Source: Vibrio splendidus 12E03
GTDB taxonomy: Bacteria > Pseudomonadota > Gammaproteobacteria > Enterobacterales > Vibrionaceae
NCBI RefSeq assembly: GCF_000272105.2
Contig: NZ_AJZD02000234.1
Location: 1 to 64,000 of the forward strand
DNA length: 64,000 bases
Direction of reading: 5' to 3'
Shown here: in pieces, positions 44,544-55,034 of the stretch
Position numbering within the stretch: the first letter of the stretch is position 1
How the letters are laid out: each line of letters opens with the position of its first letter
Program-made: the position numbers and the translations under genes
Notes under the pieces: generated by a model
What the model saw: only the letters and a program-made list of their open reading frames with translations
Database searches by the model: none
Told to the model about the DNA's origin: nothing

Positions 44544-47500
44544 ATGTTGTTAGCTTCAGCGAGTATTGGACGCAAGCTGCTGGCCTCATTCTTAGTGATG
44601 GCACTGTTGGTTCTATTGTCTGCATTGATCGGTGTTTCTGGTTTTAGCTTTGTAGCCAAAACGGAAAGAAACGTCGTTGATTCGGCGCTTCCTGCCATGA
44701 TCGAAGCTCGTCAGGTTTCTGAGTTGAGTAACCGTATTATTTCGTCAGTACAAACACTTTCTAATGCGAGAAACGAGGCCGAAAGAAAAGAGGCTGGCAC
44801 CGTACTGTTTGACCAACTTGAGTCGCTTCTTCAACATATCAAAGAGCTTGGTGTCGACAGTTTCGATTCTCAGCTCCTCAATAAACTCGAAAACAATGTT
44901 CAAAGCGTTATTAACACACTGGCTGAGTTGGGGGTGTCGGTTGAGCGTAAGCTTTGGTTAAGCAAAGAGTTGTCGTCTCGTGTCGAAGAGATGGGCCTAT
45001 TGGCCGAAGAGCTAGAGCAGTTGACGCGAACCCAAGTTTTGAACACGGCTACCATTGCGGTTGCTAACGTCACGCATATCTATGACCTGCTAGAATCCAA
45101 AGAAACGGATAAAGCCTACCAAGCCTTAGATGCGCTTGTAGAGGTTGACCTTGATTTGTCTGAGCGCCTACACGAATTGCATTTGCTGGCGTTCAAAATG
45201 CTTAACCAAATTGAAGAAACGCAAACCGTTACCAACGTAGAGCGTATTCATCAAATCCAATCAGAATTTGAATCCAACCTAAGAATCATGGCGCGCCGCG
45301 TTAAAGCGGTCGAAGATCCTACTCGTTCAGCGCAGATGTCTCAGCTTCTAGAAGAGCTCAGAAAACGCCAAGTCGTGTTCGATATTTCATTAGAACAATA
45401 TGAGAACACCAAAAAGTCAGAGTTTCTGATGCAAAATACGTTGGAGCTGTTCTCTCAGCTGAATACAACGGTTAACCAACTGGTTGATGATTCAAACCGC
45501 AGTACCAAAAAAGCGGTTGATGAGCTGACCAGCACGTTGAATTTGGCTCAATGGTCACTGTCTGTGATTTCGGTTATTGGTTTGGTTATCGTTGCATTTA
45601 TCGTGTGGCGAGTGGTGTATATCTCGGTTGTTAAACGTCTTACTGAATACTCATCGGCCTTGATGTCTATCGCACAAGGTCGCCTGAATATTGATATCTC
45701 GGTAAAGGGTAATGATGAGCTGGCTCATATGGGCGAGGCGATCATCACTGCCAGAAACACCGCGCAGGCGCTACAAGTGGTTGCGGTGGGTGAAGCAAAG
45801 GCGAAACGCGAACTTGAAGAGCACAAAGAACACTTAGAAGAGTTGGTCACAGACCGAACCTACCAGCTGCAAAAGACCAATGAGAAGCTGAACATCGAGG
45901 TAGAGAACCACGCTAAGGCTCGTAACGCCGCAGAACAAGCAAGCCGCGCAAAATCCGCTTTCCTTGCGACGATGAGTCATGAAATACGAACGCCGATGAA
46001 CGGTGTATTAGGTACTGCAAGATTGCTCAAAGATACCGGGTTAGACCCGCTGCAATCCGGCTATGCAGACATCATTAACCGCAGCGGTAAGAACCTACTC
46101 GCGATTTTGAATGATGTGTTGGATTACTCAAAGATTGAAGCAGGGCATTTAGAAATCCGCACTGCTTCGTTTGATCTTCATCAGATGGTTCAAGATACCT
46201 ACCAATTGATGGAAGGGCGTGCCGCTGAGAAGAAGCTGAACTTTGATTTCCATATTGAAAGTGATGTGCAACGCTATTGGCGTGGTGACGTAACGCGAAT
46301 CAGCCAAATCTTGAATAATTTGGTCGGTAACGCGATTAAGTTTACGGAAAGTGGCTCGGTCGATATCTTTATCAGCTTAGATATCGAAGATGAAAATCGA
46401 GTGATGTTTGAAGTGTCAGATACAGGTGTCGGTATTGATGCTAGCGAACAAGCTTGTCTGTTTGATGCCTTTACCCAAACCGATAGCGGTCGCAACAAAA
46501 CCGGCGGCACAGGGCTTGGATTAGCGATCAGTAAAAGCATCATGTTGGCAATGAACGGGGATATTGGCGTTCATTCTGAAGAAGGCGAGGGTAGCCAGTT
46601 CTGGTTCTCACTGCCACTTGAAGCCGGTGAGAAGATAGAAACGAAAGTACCGGTCATTGAAGCGTGTATTCGAGCTAAAGTACTTCTGATTGAAGATAAC
46701 CCCGTAAACTGCATCGTTGCTGAAGGCTTCTTGCATAACTTGGGGCACGAGGTTGTGATTGCGACAACCGGACAAGAAGCGAGAGCCATATTCAGTGAGC
46801 AAGAGTTCGATATTGCGCTGGTGGACATTAACTTACCCGACTGCGATGGCGTCGAGTTAATTCAACAACTCAAAGACGATGCGCTTCAGCATAAAAGTGA
46901 AGAAGACGTAATTCGAAAAGTACCCCCAATGATCGCAGTATCGGCTCATGTGTTTAACGAAGAAGTGGAAAGCTACTTGTCGTCTGGTTTTGATGGTTTC
47001 TTGCCTAAACCGCTTGAAAAAGAAGCGCTTTCTCAGCTCATCGTTGCTCAACTCGATGGTGAAACACTATTGTTGCCACAGCCCGATCCAAACGATGCCG
47101 TTTGTAAGCAAAACGGTAACCGTGTTATTAAGAGCAACCATGATGAACTGCACTCGACACAGGTGGCTGATGTTTTGACGAAACGCGCGACGACTACTGA
47201 CGCTCAAGATGAAGGAGACACTCCGGTGAAACTGATCGATTCCAAAGTGATAGAGGGTGACCTATCGATTCTTGGTTTAGAGAAAATGAAGCAAATCGTT
47301 GTGCTTTTCGAGGAGAGCAGCAACCTTACTTTGAATGAATTAGTCGAGGCGAGTGAAGCCGATAATGGACGAGAAGTGAAGTCTTTGGCGCACAAGCTTA
47401 AAGGATCTGCAGGTAGCTTGGGTTTATCAGCACTGTACAGTTTATGTCAGAGCATTGAAGCAAGTGAAGCCCCATTACTGCATTACAGAGATAACGACCA

Positions 47501-47561
47501 AGCTTTATCCGAATTGGTTAAAGATTCGTTAGAGGCCCTCCTCCCTTATGTTTCTGCTTAA
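44544..47561 (+). CDS. torS: TorS-type hybrid sensor histidine kinase
   Basis: Hybrid sensor kinase of 1005 residues. Two helices (about 12-36 and about 330-355) flank a periplasmic helical sensor domain. HAMP follows, then the HisKA domain with H479 in [12 protein letters not shown], an ATPase domain (N-box [14 protein letters not shown]-boxes DTGVGID and GTGLGLAIS), a receiver domain with D761 in [11 protein letters not shown] and a C-terminal Hpt domain with H950 in [10 protein letters not shown]. This is the full TorS phosphorelay His-Asp-His. The partner TorR is not in the window. It is divergent from torT. Confidence 0.93.
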   Translation: MLLASASIGRKLLASFLVMALLVLLSALIGVSGFSFVAKTERNVVDSALPAMIEARQVSELSNRIISSVQTLSNARNEAERKEAGTVLFDQLESLLQHIKELGVDSFDSQLLNKLENNVQSVINTLAELGVSVERKLWLSKELSSRVEEMGLLAEELEQLTRTQVLNTATIAVANVTHIYDLLESKETDKAYQALDALVEVDLDLSERLHELHLLAFKMLNQIEETQTVTNVERIHQIQSEFESNLRIMARRVKAVEDPTRSAQMSQLLEELRKRQVVFDISLEQYENTKKSEFLMQNTLELFSQLNTTVNQLVDDSNRSTKKAVDELTSTLNLAQWSLSVISVIGLVIVAFIVWRVVYISVVKRLTEYSSALMSIAQGRLNIDISVKGNDELAHMGEAIITARNTAQALQVVAVGEAKAKRELEEHKEHLEELVTDRTYQLQKTNEKLNIEVENHAKARNAAEQASRAKSAFLATMSHEIRTPMNGVLGTARLLKDTGLDPLQSGYADIINRSGKNLLAILNDVLDYSKIEAGHLEIRTASFDLHQMVQDTYQLMEGRAAEKKLNFDFHIESDVQRYWRGDVTRISQILNNLVGNAIKFTESGSVDIFISLDIEDENRVMFEVSDTGVGIDASEQACLFDAFTQTDSGRNKTGGTGLGLAISKSIMLAMNGDIGVHSEEGEGSQFWFSLPLEAGEKIETKVPVIEACIRAKVLLIEDNPVNCIVAEGFLHNLGHEVVIATTGQEARAIFSEQEFDIALVDINLPDCDGVELIQQLKDDALQHKSEEDVIRKVPPMIAVSAHVFNEEVESYLSSGFDGFLPKPLEKEALSQLIVAQLDGETLLLPQPDPNDAVCKQNGNRVIKSNHDELHSTQVADVLTKRATTTDAQDEGDTPVKLIDSKVIEGDLSILGLEKMKQIVVLFEESSNLTLNELVEASEADNGREVKSLAHKLKGSAGSLGLSALYSLCQSIEASEAPLLHYRDNDQALSELVKDSLEALLPYVSA

Positions 47562-47604
47562 TGGTGTAAGTTTGTTTTAAGCAATACCCAATCAGCAAGA
47601 CCAA

Positions 47605-47644
47605 CAAAAAATCCTCTGTACGAATATCGTCAGAGGATTTTTTG
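47605..47644. terminator. Terminator between torS and cti
   Basis: Stem AAAAAATCCTCTG with CAGAGGATTTTTT (ends near 47643), with T runs in both directions between two converging genes. Confidence 0.88.
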
Positions 47645-47735
47645 TATCGAGCAAGTGAGCCTTCTTTCATAACGACTAGCCTCTTAAAACTAATCTCTCC
47701 CAAGAGCTTGAACTAAAACCAAGGCTTATTACTTA

Positions 47736-50090
47736 TTATCTATTTTCAAAGCGGTTGTAATCCAACAAACCAAACTCGATCGGTTGGTCTTGTTGATACC
47801 AACGATGAACGCGATCACTGAATGGCCAGAACTCGCTAGAACTGCGTCGTACCGCAAACTTGTCTAGCAGCGCCACGTAGTCCTCTTCCGTGTTTAAGTT
47901 TTGCAGCGTTTTGACCAGAGTCGGAATCTCGCTCTCGGTTAATGACAGGTAAGCCGCAGGGTAGCTACCGACAACGCCTCTTACGAGGGTTAAGTCATCA
48001 TTGGCGTAATCACGGTTACCTTCTTCATTAAACAAGCTAGAAATGTTGCTGTGCGCGTTATTGTGAATCATGGTGAACAGCTGTTCTTCGCCGTTTTCAC
48101 CTTCAATCATGATCATCACTAATTGAGGCACATGGCGCAGGCCTTCTCCCTTAATCAAATTCACTTGATTAAGCAGTGCTTCATTCTTTCTACCAAAACC
48201 CGTTTCAACAATCTCAAAGCGATTATCGAGAACAGGTGCGAGCTTATCTTTGATCATATTAAGCAGTTCACGCTTCGGATCAGCCGTTTTGTAAACTACG
48301 CTGGTCGGCTGATCAAAAGGTGCTATGTTTCGTTGCAAGTAGTCACTCAGTTGTGCGCTTTGGTTCTGGTACCAACTAGAGTGTTCAATGTGGCGAACGT
48401 CTTTAGGAAGAAGGGTTAAGAAGTTACTCTCACCTTCAAGACGCAAGAAGTCCATGAACATGCGTGTAATCAGTTGGTGGCCAAAGTTGCCGTAAACATC
48501 GAAGCCCGCAACGAGAAGATAATGAATACGCTCTAGAAGAGCATAATCAAGAATCCACGCAGTCTTAGGTTGCGTGCCAACTAACCCTTGTACAACAGAG
48601 GCGCTATCGAAGTGCCTAAAGACGGTGAGAGCAGCATTCGGGTTGATGCCATCGCCATCCCAAATGATGCCAGTGTCTAGGTTCACGCCACTTTCGAACC
48701 ATTGATTAGTGAAGTCGGATTTCGCGTTTAAGTATCGCGCTTGTTGCTTCGCGTATCTTACCCAGTTGGTCACAGGTACGGTGTTGCTTTTTAGCTCGCT
48801 AGGCAGCTTTAAGTTTTTCTTTTGGCTCGCGTAGAAGGCATTTATTTCTGGTAAATCGGCTTTCTCTGGGTCGATGAAGAAAACCCAAAAACGGTCGTTA
48901 ATCACGTTCAAGGCAAGTTGACCACGACACACAGGTCCTTTGATGTAGGCCATGATGGTGTTTTGCGCGTTATCCAACATGAAGTGGAAGCGCGAGTTTA
49001 CTGGCAGCGCTTCAAATGATGTCATTGGGTTAGCTGAAACATCGATGTCGTAACTAGGAAGTTGTTTTACTTCGTAATTCGCGTCAACAAACCAGGTATT
49101 CCACTTTTGTAGACGCTCTTTATTAAGTGCGAAAGGCATGTGCGTTTTGTCGACGATAGTGCCTTGTTCTGGAATCAGACGGTAGTAAACACGGTCTACT
49201 TTTGGATCGTCATAAGGGCGACGAGTCGTGATGCGCTGTACCGCTTCACCCGGAGGTGTTGCAGAGCGAACAACAGTGAAGAAGCGTGTTGGCTGAGCTA
49301 AATCAGAAAAATAGACATGAGATAAAAACAGGTGCTCGTAGATGTAACGTGCTGAAAGTTGGCTCTTATTGTCGCTCTTATTTAAAAAGCTTTCGTAGAC
49401 ATTAACGAGCTCTTGTTCCGCATCATTCAGCGGAATGTGGTCGTTCATTAACGCGCCATTTTCCAACCAACTCATTAAAGTCGCGTATTCGGTTTTATCT
49501 AAATTCGGCATCCCATAAGGCATGCCCCAAGTTGGGTAATCTCTCTCGTATTGGGCGTACTCTTCAATCGTTGGGCATTGTTGGTCGCGATCGGTTGAAA
49601 AGTCGAAACCTTCTAGCTGGGTTTGATCGGGTAGAGGGTGATTCTCTTTCTGGATCAACATACGAGAAACAAGACCTGCATCGAGGTTAGCGGTTGAGTT
49701 CTGCATACGCTCATTGAGGACAGGATGAAAATCCGCATCACGCCACTCTTGTGTGGTTATAGCATCTTCAAACAAGCGAGTAGGGGCAGAAGCAGTTAAA
49801 CGGGTACCTTGATAAACGAGTGCTTTGCTTGCACCTCGGTCTATACCTTCTACTGAAGACATCTTTAACTGGCAGGGCGCATCATAACAAGCGTGACAAA
49901 CCACGCATCGGTTATCAATGATGGGTTTTACTTCGTTAATGAAGTGCTGTGCTTGAGCCGAAAGAATAGGGGCTTGGCGATCGCGTACTTGTTGCTCACC
50001 AAACAACTCGTCGAAGTTTAAACCTGCGTAGACGGCACAACCTGAGAAGACGCTAACAAAAGCTAAAATGAAGAGTTTTTTCAAATTCAT
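47736..50090 (-). CDS. cti: Fatty acid cis/trans isomerase
   Basis: A 784-residue periplasmic heme enzyme that converts cis-unsaturated membrane fatty acids to trans, a fast response to solvents and heat. An N-terminal hydrophobic segment ends in a lipobox-like FSGC (C18), so the protein may be lipidated or membrane-held. The heme site is CVVCH (62-66), followed by an extra Cys. Other conserved blocks include TWGMPYGMPNLDKTEYATLMSWL and GPVCRGQLALNVINDRFWVFF. Size agrees with Pseudomonas Cti (about 766). It converges with torS. It needs no cofactor other than heme. Confidence 0.94.
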   Translation of the reverse strand: MNLKKLFILAFVSVFSGCAVYAGLNFDELFGEQQVRDRQAPILSAQAQHFINEVKPIIDNRCVVCHACYDAPCQLKMSSVEGIDRGASKALVYQGTRLTASAPTRLFEDAITTQEWRDADFHPVLNERMQNSTANLDAGLVSRMLIQKENHPLPDQTQLEGFDFSTDRDQQCPTIEEYAQYERDYPTWGMPYGMPNLDKTEYATLMSWLENGALMNDHIPLNDAEQELVNVYESFLNKSDNKSQLSARYIYEHLFLSHVYFSDLAQPTRFFTVVRSATPPGEAVQRITTRRPYDDPKVDRVYYRLIPEQGTIVDKTHMPFALNKERLQKWNTWFVDANYEVKQLPSYDIDVSANPMTSFEALPVNSRFHFMLDNAQNTIMAYIKGPVCRGQLALNVINDRFWVFFIDPEKADLPEINAFYASQKKNLKLPSELKSNTVPVTNWVRYAKQQARYLNAKSDFTNQWFESGVNLDTGIIWDGDGINPNAALTVFRHFDSASVVQGLVGTQPKTAWILDYALLERIHYLLVAGFDVYGNFGHQLITRMFMDFLRLEGESNFLTLLPKDVRHIEHSSWYQNQSAQLSDYLQRNIAPFDQPTSVVYKTADPKRELLNMIKDKLAPVLDNRFEIVETGFGRKNEALLNQVNLIKGEGLRHVPQLVMIMIEGENGEEQLFTMIHNNAHSNISSLFNEEGNRDYANDDLTLVRGVVGSYPAAYLSLTESEIPTLVKTLQNLNTEEDYVALLDKFAVRRSSSEFWPFSDRVHRWYQQDQPIEFGLLDYNRFENR

Positions 50091-50290
50091 ACGTATTTAT
50101 ATATTAAGCATTTTCTCTAATTATATCGAAAATGATTGAAAATGCTCATGTTCTAACAATCTTATAGATAAGATCTTGATGGAACCGAGTAACTTGTCGA
50201 TGCACGTCACTCGCTTTTGCTCATAAATTAGGGCTTAGACCCAGCCAGATTAAGCACTAAGAGCTAACAGCCATGAGCTAAGAGTAAGAC

Positions 50291-51955
50291 TCATTGATTG
50301 ACGTAACAAACAGAGAAAGGGACAGACAATCGCTCAAACTCTTTGATCCAGCGCCACTGGTTGTCTTGCAGTTTATCGCCAGGGCCTTTGACTTCAATCC
50401 AATGAAACTCACCGCCCTTGAACGCAATTAAATCCGGCATCCCAGTTCTAAATAGCTTTAAATCACTCAATATCACTTTGAAGAGATCGACAACTAGGGT
50501 ATTTGGAATCGAAGCCAAGCTGTGTTCGATGAGTTCCTTAGGAAAATAATTCCAATGAACAAAGGGATTCGCGATACCTTGCTTTTCATCGTAAGTATTG
50601 AGCAAATGGTTTAGCCCATGTTTGGATATCGTCTGAAACAAGGCTTCAACCTGTTCGGCTCGCTTGTCTACGAAATCTAAATGGTACAGATCCAATGGTC
50701 GATGTTGGTATCGATTGATAAAGGCGCCTTCAACGTCTGCGAAAATGACATCCCAGAAAGCCAAACCAAACAAGCCACACAGAAAACTGTTTTCACAAAA
50801 GTAGACGTCCCAACCTTGGTTCTCAAAATGCTGCTTTACCGCAAGCTCTACTCGAGTTTGGCTGAGGTCCAATTCCAGTCTTATCTCTTTGCAGATCGGC
50901 TTTATGGTTCGTGATACTTTGTGCCCCTGTTTCCGTAGTAGCCTGTCTTCAAGCTTAATGGCGACTTCTAACTCTGACACATCCGATGGAGCAGCTTTCA
51001 TTTGCGTGACAATGTCACACATTAAGTCTAGCTCGTCTTGCTTGTCGTAGATGCGCGCAAGTCGTTCTCTGCTGGGAGGAAGTGTAGATTGTCTGAACCA
51101 AAAGATAGCTTGGTCGTTTAGCTTAAGTCTTTCTAGATCGCGAGCAATATTATTGATCAAACGCGATCGTTTTCTGGCAATGCTTCTGTGTTCTGATTCT
51201 TCAGGAATCGAGTTTAAAAGTAGTTCCAGAAAGTCATCGTCTTTGCGGTTACCTTCTGAATACAAGCGTTGAATATCGCGCATCTGGAGTAATTGATTGA
51301 GTTGATCTCTGGAAGTGAAGAAGCGGCGCTGCTTGCTTAATGGGTAGTTCTCAAAGGTATTGAGCCCAAGATCGCTTAAGACGAATTGGCTTAATTCTTG
51401 ATAGGTGTTGGCAAAGAACAGTAACAGCAAAACATCGATAACTTGAGCTTCGACGACGTAAATACAGTCGAAAGGGAGGACTTGAAATTGATCAAAAGGT
51501 TGCTGATCAAGCAGTAACAACAGATCATCTTTCTTGGCAGTTCTATGGCTCTTAAGGGCGGGGAATACATTCAACAGCTCTGGTTTGGTGAGCAAGTGCA
51601 ACCCGAGCTCGATCTCACTAATGGCGAGGTCATGCTGTTCTTCGGGGTGACTCAACGCAATGAAGCCTGCGGTGCTTAGCTCTTGTAGTGAGCTATTTAA
51701 ATCAGAAATCTCAACATAGTTGAGTTTATCGCTGCGAAACCAACGCCCTTTACGAGAAAGCAAACGAACCATTAAGCATTGGCTTGAAACTGAAAGACGT
51801 TTGTATGCGGACAACCAACGACATTCATCGTCACTCAGAAGATCGGGATAGAGCGTTTGAGCGTGTTCAACCAGTCGATTGAAGTTGTCGAGATAATAAG
51901 TAGGGGAGAGCTGAAGAGTGGTTTCGGTCGTCAATGGAGAAGTCGCTTGATACAA
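50291..51955 (-). CDS. FAN1-type VRR-NUC nuclease
   Basis: A 554-residue protein resembling the bacterial FAN1 nuclease described in Pseudomonas (about 559). It is a helical N-terminal/SAP-TPR-like part and a C-terminal VRR-NUC domain. The PD-(D/E)XK core is complete: D508 in GMPDLI, E521 and K523 in WIEVKGPGDKLQDNQ. FAN1 nucleases cut branched DNA during interstrand crosslink repair. The annotated start is a TTG lying in the T tract of the upstream gene's terminator, and another TTG at 51934 is a fallback. The exact N-terminus is uncertain. Confidence 0.85.
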   Translation of the reverse strand: MYQATSPLTTETTLQLSPTYYLDNFNRLVEHAQTLYPDLLSDDECRWLSAYKRLSVSSQCLMVRLLSRKGRWFRSDKLNYVEISDLNSSLQELSTAGFIALSHPEEQHDLAISEIELGLHLLTKPELLNVFPALKSHRTAKKDDLLLLLDQQPFDQFQVLPFDCIYVVEAQVIDVLLLLFFANTYQELSQFVLSDLGLNTFENYPLSKQRRFFTSRDQLNQLLQMRDIQRLYSEGNRKDDDFLELLLNSIPEESEHRSIARKRSRLINNIARDLERLKLNDQAIFWFRQSTLPPSRERLARIYDKQDELDLMCDIVTQMKAAPSDVSELEVAIKLEDRLLRKQGHKVSRTIKPICKEIRLELDLSQTRVELAVKQHFENQGWDVYFCENSFLCGLFGLAFWDVIFADVEGAFINRYQHRPLDLYHLDFVDKRAEQVEALFQTISKHGLNHLLNTYDEKQGIANPFVHWNYFPKELIEHSLASIPNTLVVDLFKVILSDLKLFRTGMPDLIAFKGGEFHWIEVKGPGDKLQDNQWRWIKEFERLSVPFSVCYVNQ

Positions 51956-51987
51956 AAAGAGCCTAACCCTAAGGTTAAGCTCTTCAG
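51952..51987 (-). terminator. Terminator of the MFS gene overlapping the nuclease start
   Basis: Read on the minus strand, AAGAGCTTAACC pairs with GGTTAGGCTCTT across TTAG (one internal mismatch-tolerant position), followed by a T5 tract that also contains the nuclease TTG codon. Confidence 0.75.
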
Positions 51988-52012
51988 TAACAAATTCAAT
52001 CTTTTCTGTTGA

Positions 52013-53251
52013 TTAAGCTTGCGATGCTTTTAGTTCAGCAACTTTAGCTTCAGAGATTGGCTTAGTGATGATTGCTAGAACAATACACACTGCCATCATA
52101 ACTGCAGAGATTGTGTAAGCTAGGCCGTAACCTTCGCCGTTTGACATTGAGAAGCCAACAACTGCTGCACCGATAGCGCCGCCAATACCCCATGCCGTGT
52201 AAAGTACGCCGTAGTTAGTACCGTAGTTTTTCAGGCCGTAGAACTCAGCAGTCAGAGTTGGGAATACTGCTAGAAGCGTACCGTAACCAACAGCTGCGAT
52301 AGCTGTACCAATGATTAGCGTGAATTCAGAGTTGAACGTAGCGAATAGAGCCATGTTCGCGCCTTGAAGGATGAACGCTAGAAGTAGAGTACGTACGCCA
52401 CCGATTTTATCTGCAAGCATACCCGCAGCAACACGGCCACCTGAGTTGAATACTGCAAGGATAGACGCTAGGTAAACTGCGTTTGGCAGGTTAGCTTGAA
52501 CGCTAGCAATCGTAGTGATGTTACCGATGATCATTAGACCAACAGATGCAGCGAATGCGTACATGATCCATAGAGAGTAGAACTGAGGAGTCTTCAGCAT
52601 TACTTTCCAAGTTAGGTCTTCAGTCTTCTTAACCGCTTTAGGAGCTTGGCCTGCTTTTACTTTAGGCTCAGCTGGCGTGTAATCCGCTGGTGGGTTGTTG
52701 ATTGTTGCTGCTAGAGGTACTGCGATTGCAAGTACACCAACACCAAGAATCATAAAGCTAGTTTGGATACCCATGCTGTCGATTAGCGCAGAAGTTACTG
52801 GTGCTAGGTAGATAGCTGCAAGACCGAAGCCTGCTGCGATAAGACCGTTAACCATACCTTTCTTAGAAGAGTGGAACCACTTCATTGCAGATGGAGAAAG
52901 ACATGCGTAACCGAAGCCGATACCAGCACCTGTCATAATACCGAACGTGATGTTCAGCATCATAGGCGTTGTAGCGAAACCAGAAGCAATCATACCTAGG
53001 CCTGTAAGCGCTGTACCTAGGATAAGGATCTTACGTGGACCCATACGGTCTTGTAGGATGCCCGCAACAAGAAGACAAACAGAGAATGTGATAGTTGCAA
53101 TAGCGTAAGGTGAAGATGCTTCAGCAGCACTCCAACCAGCTTCAGTTACTAGCGCTTTGTTAAATACACTCCAAGCATACAGGATGCCAAGACAAAGGTT
53201 GATACAGAAGCCTGCTAGCAGGATACGTGTTGCTTTATCAATCTTGCTCAT
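52013..53251 (-). CDS. Oxalate/formate antiporter-family MFS transporter
   Basis: A 412-residue 12-helix transporter of the OFA family. The opening GFCINLCLGILYAWSVF and the loop motif GILQDRMGPRKILILG are family signatures. A second repeat starts at about 225. OFA members exchange or import monocarboxylates, such as oxalate, formate, pyruvate or lactate. The substrate cannot be set. I start at the ATG in GAATAAAAATG (MSKIDKA) rather than the ATG seven codons earlier, since it matches relatives I recall; neither ribosome site is strong. Confidence 0.9.
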   Translation of the reverse strand: MSKIDKATRILLAGFCINLCLGILYAWSVFNKALVTEAGWSAAEASSPYAIATITFSVCLLVAGILQDRMGPRKILILGTALTGLGMIASGFATTPMMLNITFGIMTGAGIGFGYACLSPSAMKWFHSSKKGMVNGLIAAGFGLAAIYLAPVTSALIDSMGIQTSFMILGVGVLAIAVPLAATINNPPADYTPAEPKVKAGQAPKAVKKTEDLTWKVMLKTPQFYSLWIMYAFAASVGLMIIGNITTIASVQANLPNAVYLASILAVFNSGGRVAAGMLADKIGGVRTLLLAFILQGANMALFATFNSEFTLIIGTAIAAVGYGTLLAVFPTLTAEFYGLKNYGTNYGVLYTAWGIGGAIGAAVVGFSMSNGEGYGLAYTISAVMMAVCIVLAIITKPISEAKVAELKASQA

Positions 53252-53272
53252 TTTTATTCTCAGTTTTGTCAT

Positions 53273-53845
53273 CGGTTAGTGGAGAGCCACTTAACTAAAG
53301 ACGGGTTATTGTGATTGTTTCTTCAAAATTAGTTTGCGTTTATCAACAGATAGCGCAAAAGAGCGCGGATTATAACCAATAAAAATGTGATTGGAATCTC
53401 TTTTTCCATTTTCGGTAAATTAAATTCAGCTTGTTAATGAGTTGTTTTTTATTGGTCTTTAAAATGTATTCAACACCTTTCTGTTTTGTTATTTTTCGCT
53501 CTGTTTTCTTATTATTTCAGGGATTTTGAGGTGATGGTTTTTGAATAGACACGTATTCCGTGCGGATATCACAGAGTTACAAATAATTTTAATTAATTTC
53601 CAAGGTTAAATTTGTGTAACAAAATAAATCGAAATAGCGCTTTGTTCATATGAGACAAGGAGTAACGGAGTTTTATTAAAAACAAAATGTTACGTAATTG
53701 TTAAGGGTGTTTTTTGTTAGCACCTTTGCTTACATTTTGTTCGATTGGAGGGGTTGTGTTGTCCGTAAAAAGTGGGAAAATAGTACGCAAACTGAGATTC
53801 CAAATTTGAAAGGATGCGTTTCCAACTTATGGTGAGGCGAGTATT
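53273..53845. other. Gene-free AT-rich region
   Basis: About 570 bases of A/T-rich DNA upstream of both the MFS gene and the small membrane protein. It must hold two divergent promoters. I see no convincing open frame, hairpin or repeat, and cannot assign operators. Confidence 0.5.
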
Positions 53846-54226
53846 ATGAAACTGTTTTTAATTTTATTGATGTCAATTTCTGGTGGTGTAGCGGCAGCTG
53901 ACCATATTCACTCTTTCCTATTCGGCTTCTATGTTGCGGCTCTAGCAGTTGGTAGTTGCTACTGGCTTGCATTCCGCAGTACGCGTTTCCCACAGTTGGC
54001 ATTAGTGCTATTGATGTGTGGCTTTTTTGCGAAAATTGCAGTGACTGTTATCGGTGTTTCTTGGGGTATCTCGAACGATATCATTCAATCGCCGTTCATT
54101 TTCTCATTGTCATATCTGTTCTTCTTAGTGGTCGTGTCTTACGTTTGGTTTGCGTACCGCGATAAACTGACGATGAAAAAGCGCGCTAAACAGGTAGAAG
54201 AGTCTCGCAAACAAGCGGCTGCGTAA
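53846..54226 (+). CDS. Small four-helix membrane protein of unknown function
   Basis: A 126-residue integral membrane protein. About four hydrophobic segments (roughly 3-18, 24-42, 49-71, 83-104) are followed by a lysine/arginine-rich cytoplasmic tail. His20 and His22 (AADHIHS) lie early and Cys is present in helices 2 and 3. No family is recognised. GGCGAG precedes the ATG. A UUCG-loop terminator follows, so it is a single-gene unit with a long regulatory region upstream. Confidence 0.72.
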   Translation: MKLFLILLMSISGGVAAADHIHSFLFGFYVAALAVGSCYWLAFRSTRFPQLALVLLMCGFFAKIAVTVIGVSWGISNDIIQSPFIFSLSYLFFLVVVSYVWFAYRDKLTMKKRAKQVEESRKQAAA

Positions 54227-54241
54227 TTCGATTTGATTCTT

Positions 54242-54268
54242 AAAAAGCCTTCTTCGGAAGGCTTTTTT
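54242..54268 (+). terminator. UUCG tetraloop terminator
   Basis: An 11-bp stem AAAAAGCCTTC/GAAGGCTTTTT closed by a stable cUUCGg tetraloop and followed by T residues, directly after the small membrane protein. Confidence 0.93.
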
Positions 54269-54314
54269 GATCCTGCCTATCTGAACTCTATTATTTGGTT
54301 ATGACGGCAGATAA

Positions 54315-54350
54315 AAGAAACCCCAATATGGTGACATACTGGGGTTTCTT
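54315..54350 (-). terminator. Terminator of the HNH gene
   Basis: Stem AAGAAACCCCA/TGGGGTTTCTT (54315-54325 with 54340-54350). On the minus strand it is followed by TTTT, 60 bases past the HNH stop. It may act in both directions. Confidence 0.8.
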
Positions 54351-54406
54351 ATTATTTATCTATTATCTAGCAGTTACCATCTACCAAAGGCAACTCTGAA
54401 GGTGTG

Positions 54407-54751
54407 TTACTTCTTCATCATCTTAGCGAGATCGGCGAACGGGTTGTGTGTCGCTGACTGATGATCATCTAAACTCGCTTTTGCATCCACACCATAACGC
54501 TCATGGTCAGTGTATTTTGAATGCTCATGATCGTGACAGTACAGGCACAGTAGCTCCCAGTTGCTGCCATCTTCAGGGTTGTTTGTATGGTCGTGATCCA
54601 CGTGGTGAACGGTAAGCTCTCGGAGGTTTGAGTAAACAAATTCACGCGCACATTTACCACAAACCCAAGGGTACAGTTTTAATGCTTTTTCGCGGTAGCC
54701 TTTCTCTTGGCGAGCATACGCTGCACTCGAACCTGTGAAATCAGAAGACAT
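54407..54751 (-). CDS. yajD: HNH nuclease family protein YajD
   Basis: A 114-residue HNH-domain protein resembling E. coli YajD. Zinc-binding cysteines are in CGKC and CLYCHDHEH. The nuclease core is VHHVDHDHTNNPEDGSNWELLC. Nothing indicates a partner or a self-splicing context. AAGGA precedes the ATG at 54751; two earlier codons open with a TTG and are rejected. Activity of the YajD family has not been shown to my knowledge. Confidence 0.9.
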   Translation of the reverse strand: MSSDFTGSSAAYARQEKGYREKALKLYPWVCGKCAREFVYSNLRELTVHHVDHDHTNNPEDGSNWELLCLYCHDHEHSKYTDHERYGVDAKASLDDHQSATHNPFADLAKMMKK

Positions 54752-55034
54752 TGCCAAATCCTTATCAATTGTAATATCCCGATTTTATCACAGCTTTCTT
54801 GAAGCTGTCGGTATGTCGTTCGTAAATCATTGTTAAATGATGCGGGGGATTTTCCGATATTAGACTGAAGTTTGAATACGGACTTATCTTTTACACACTA
54901 ACGCTTAAGCGGGTTATGTCTTTCTGGAATAAGCCATGCTTAACAGTTTGAAAATAAATCGTATTCAGGGGTTTTAACCGCAGACATGTGACCTAATATC
55001 AGTTTGTGAGCCCCTATATTAATAAGGAAATATC

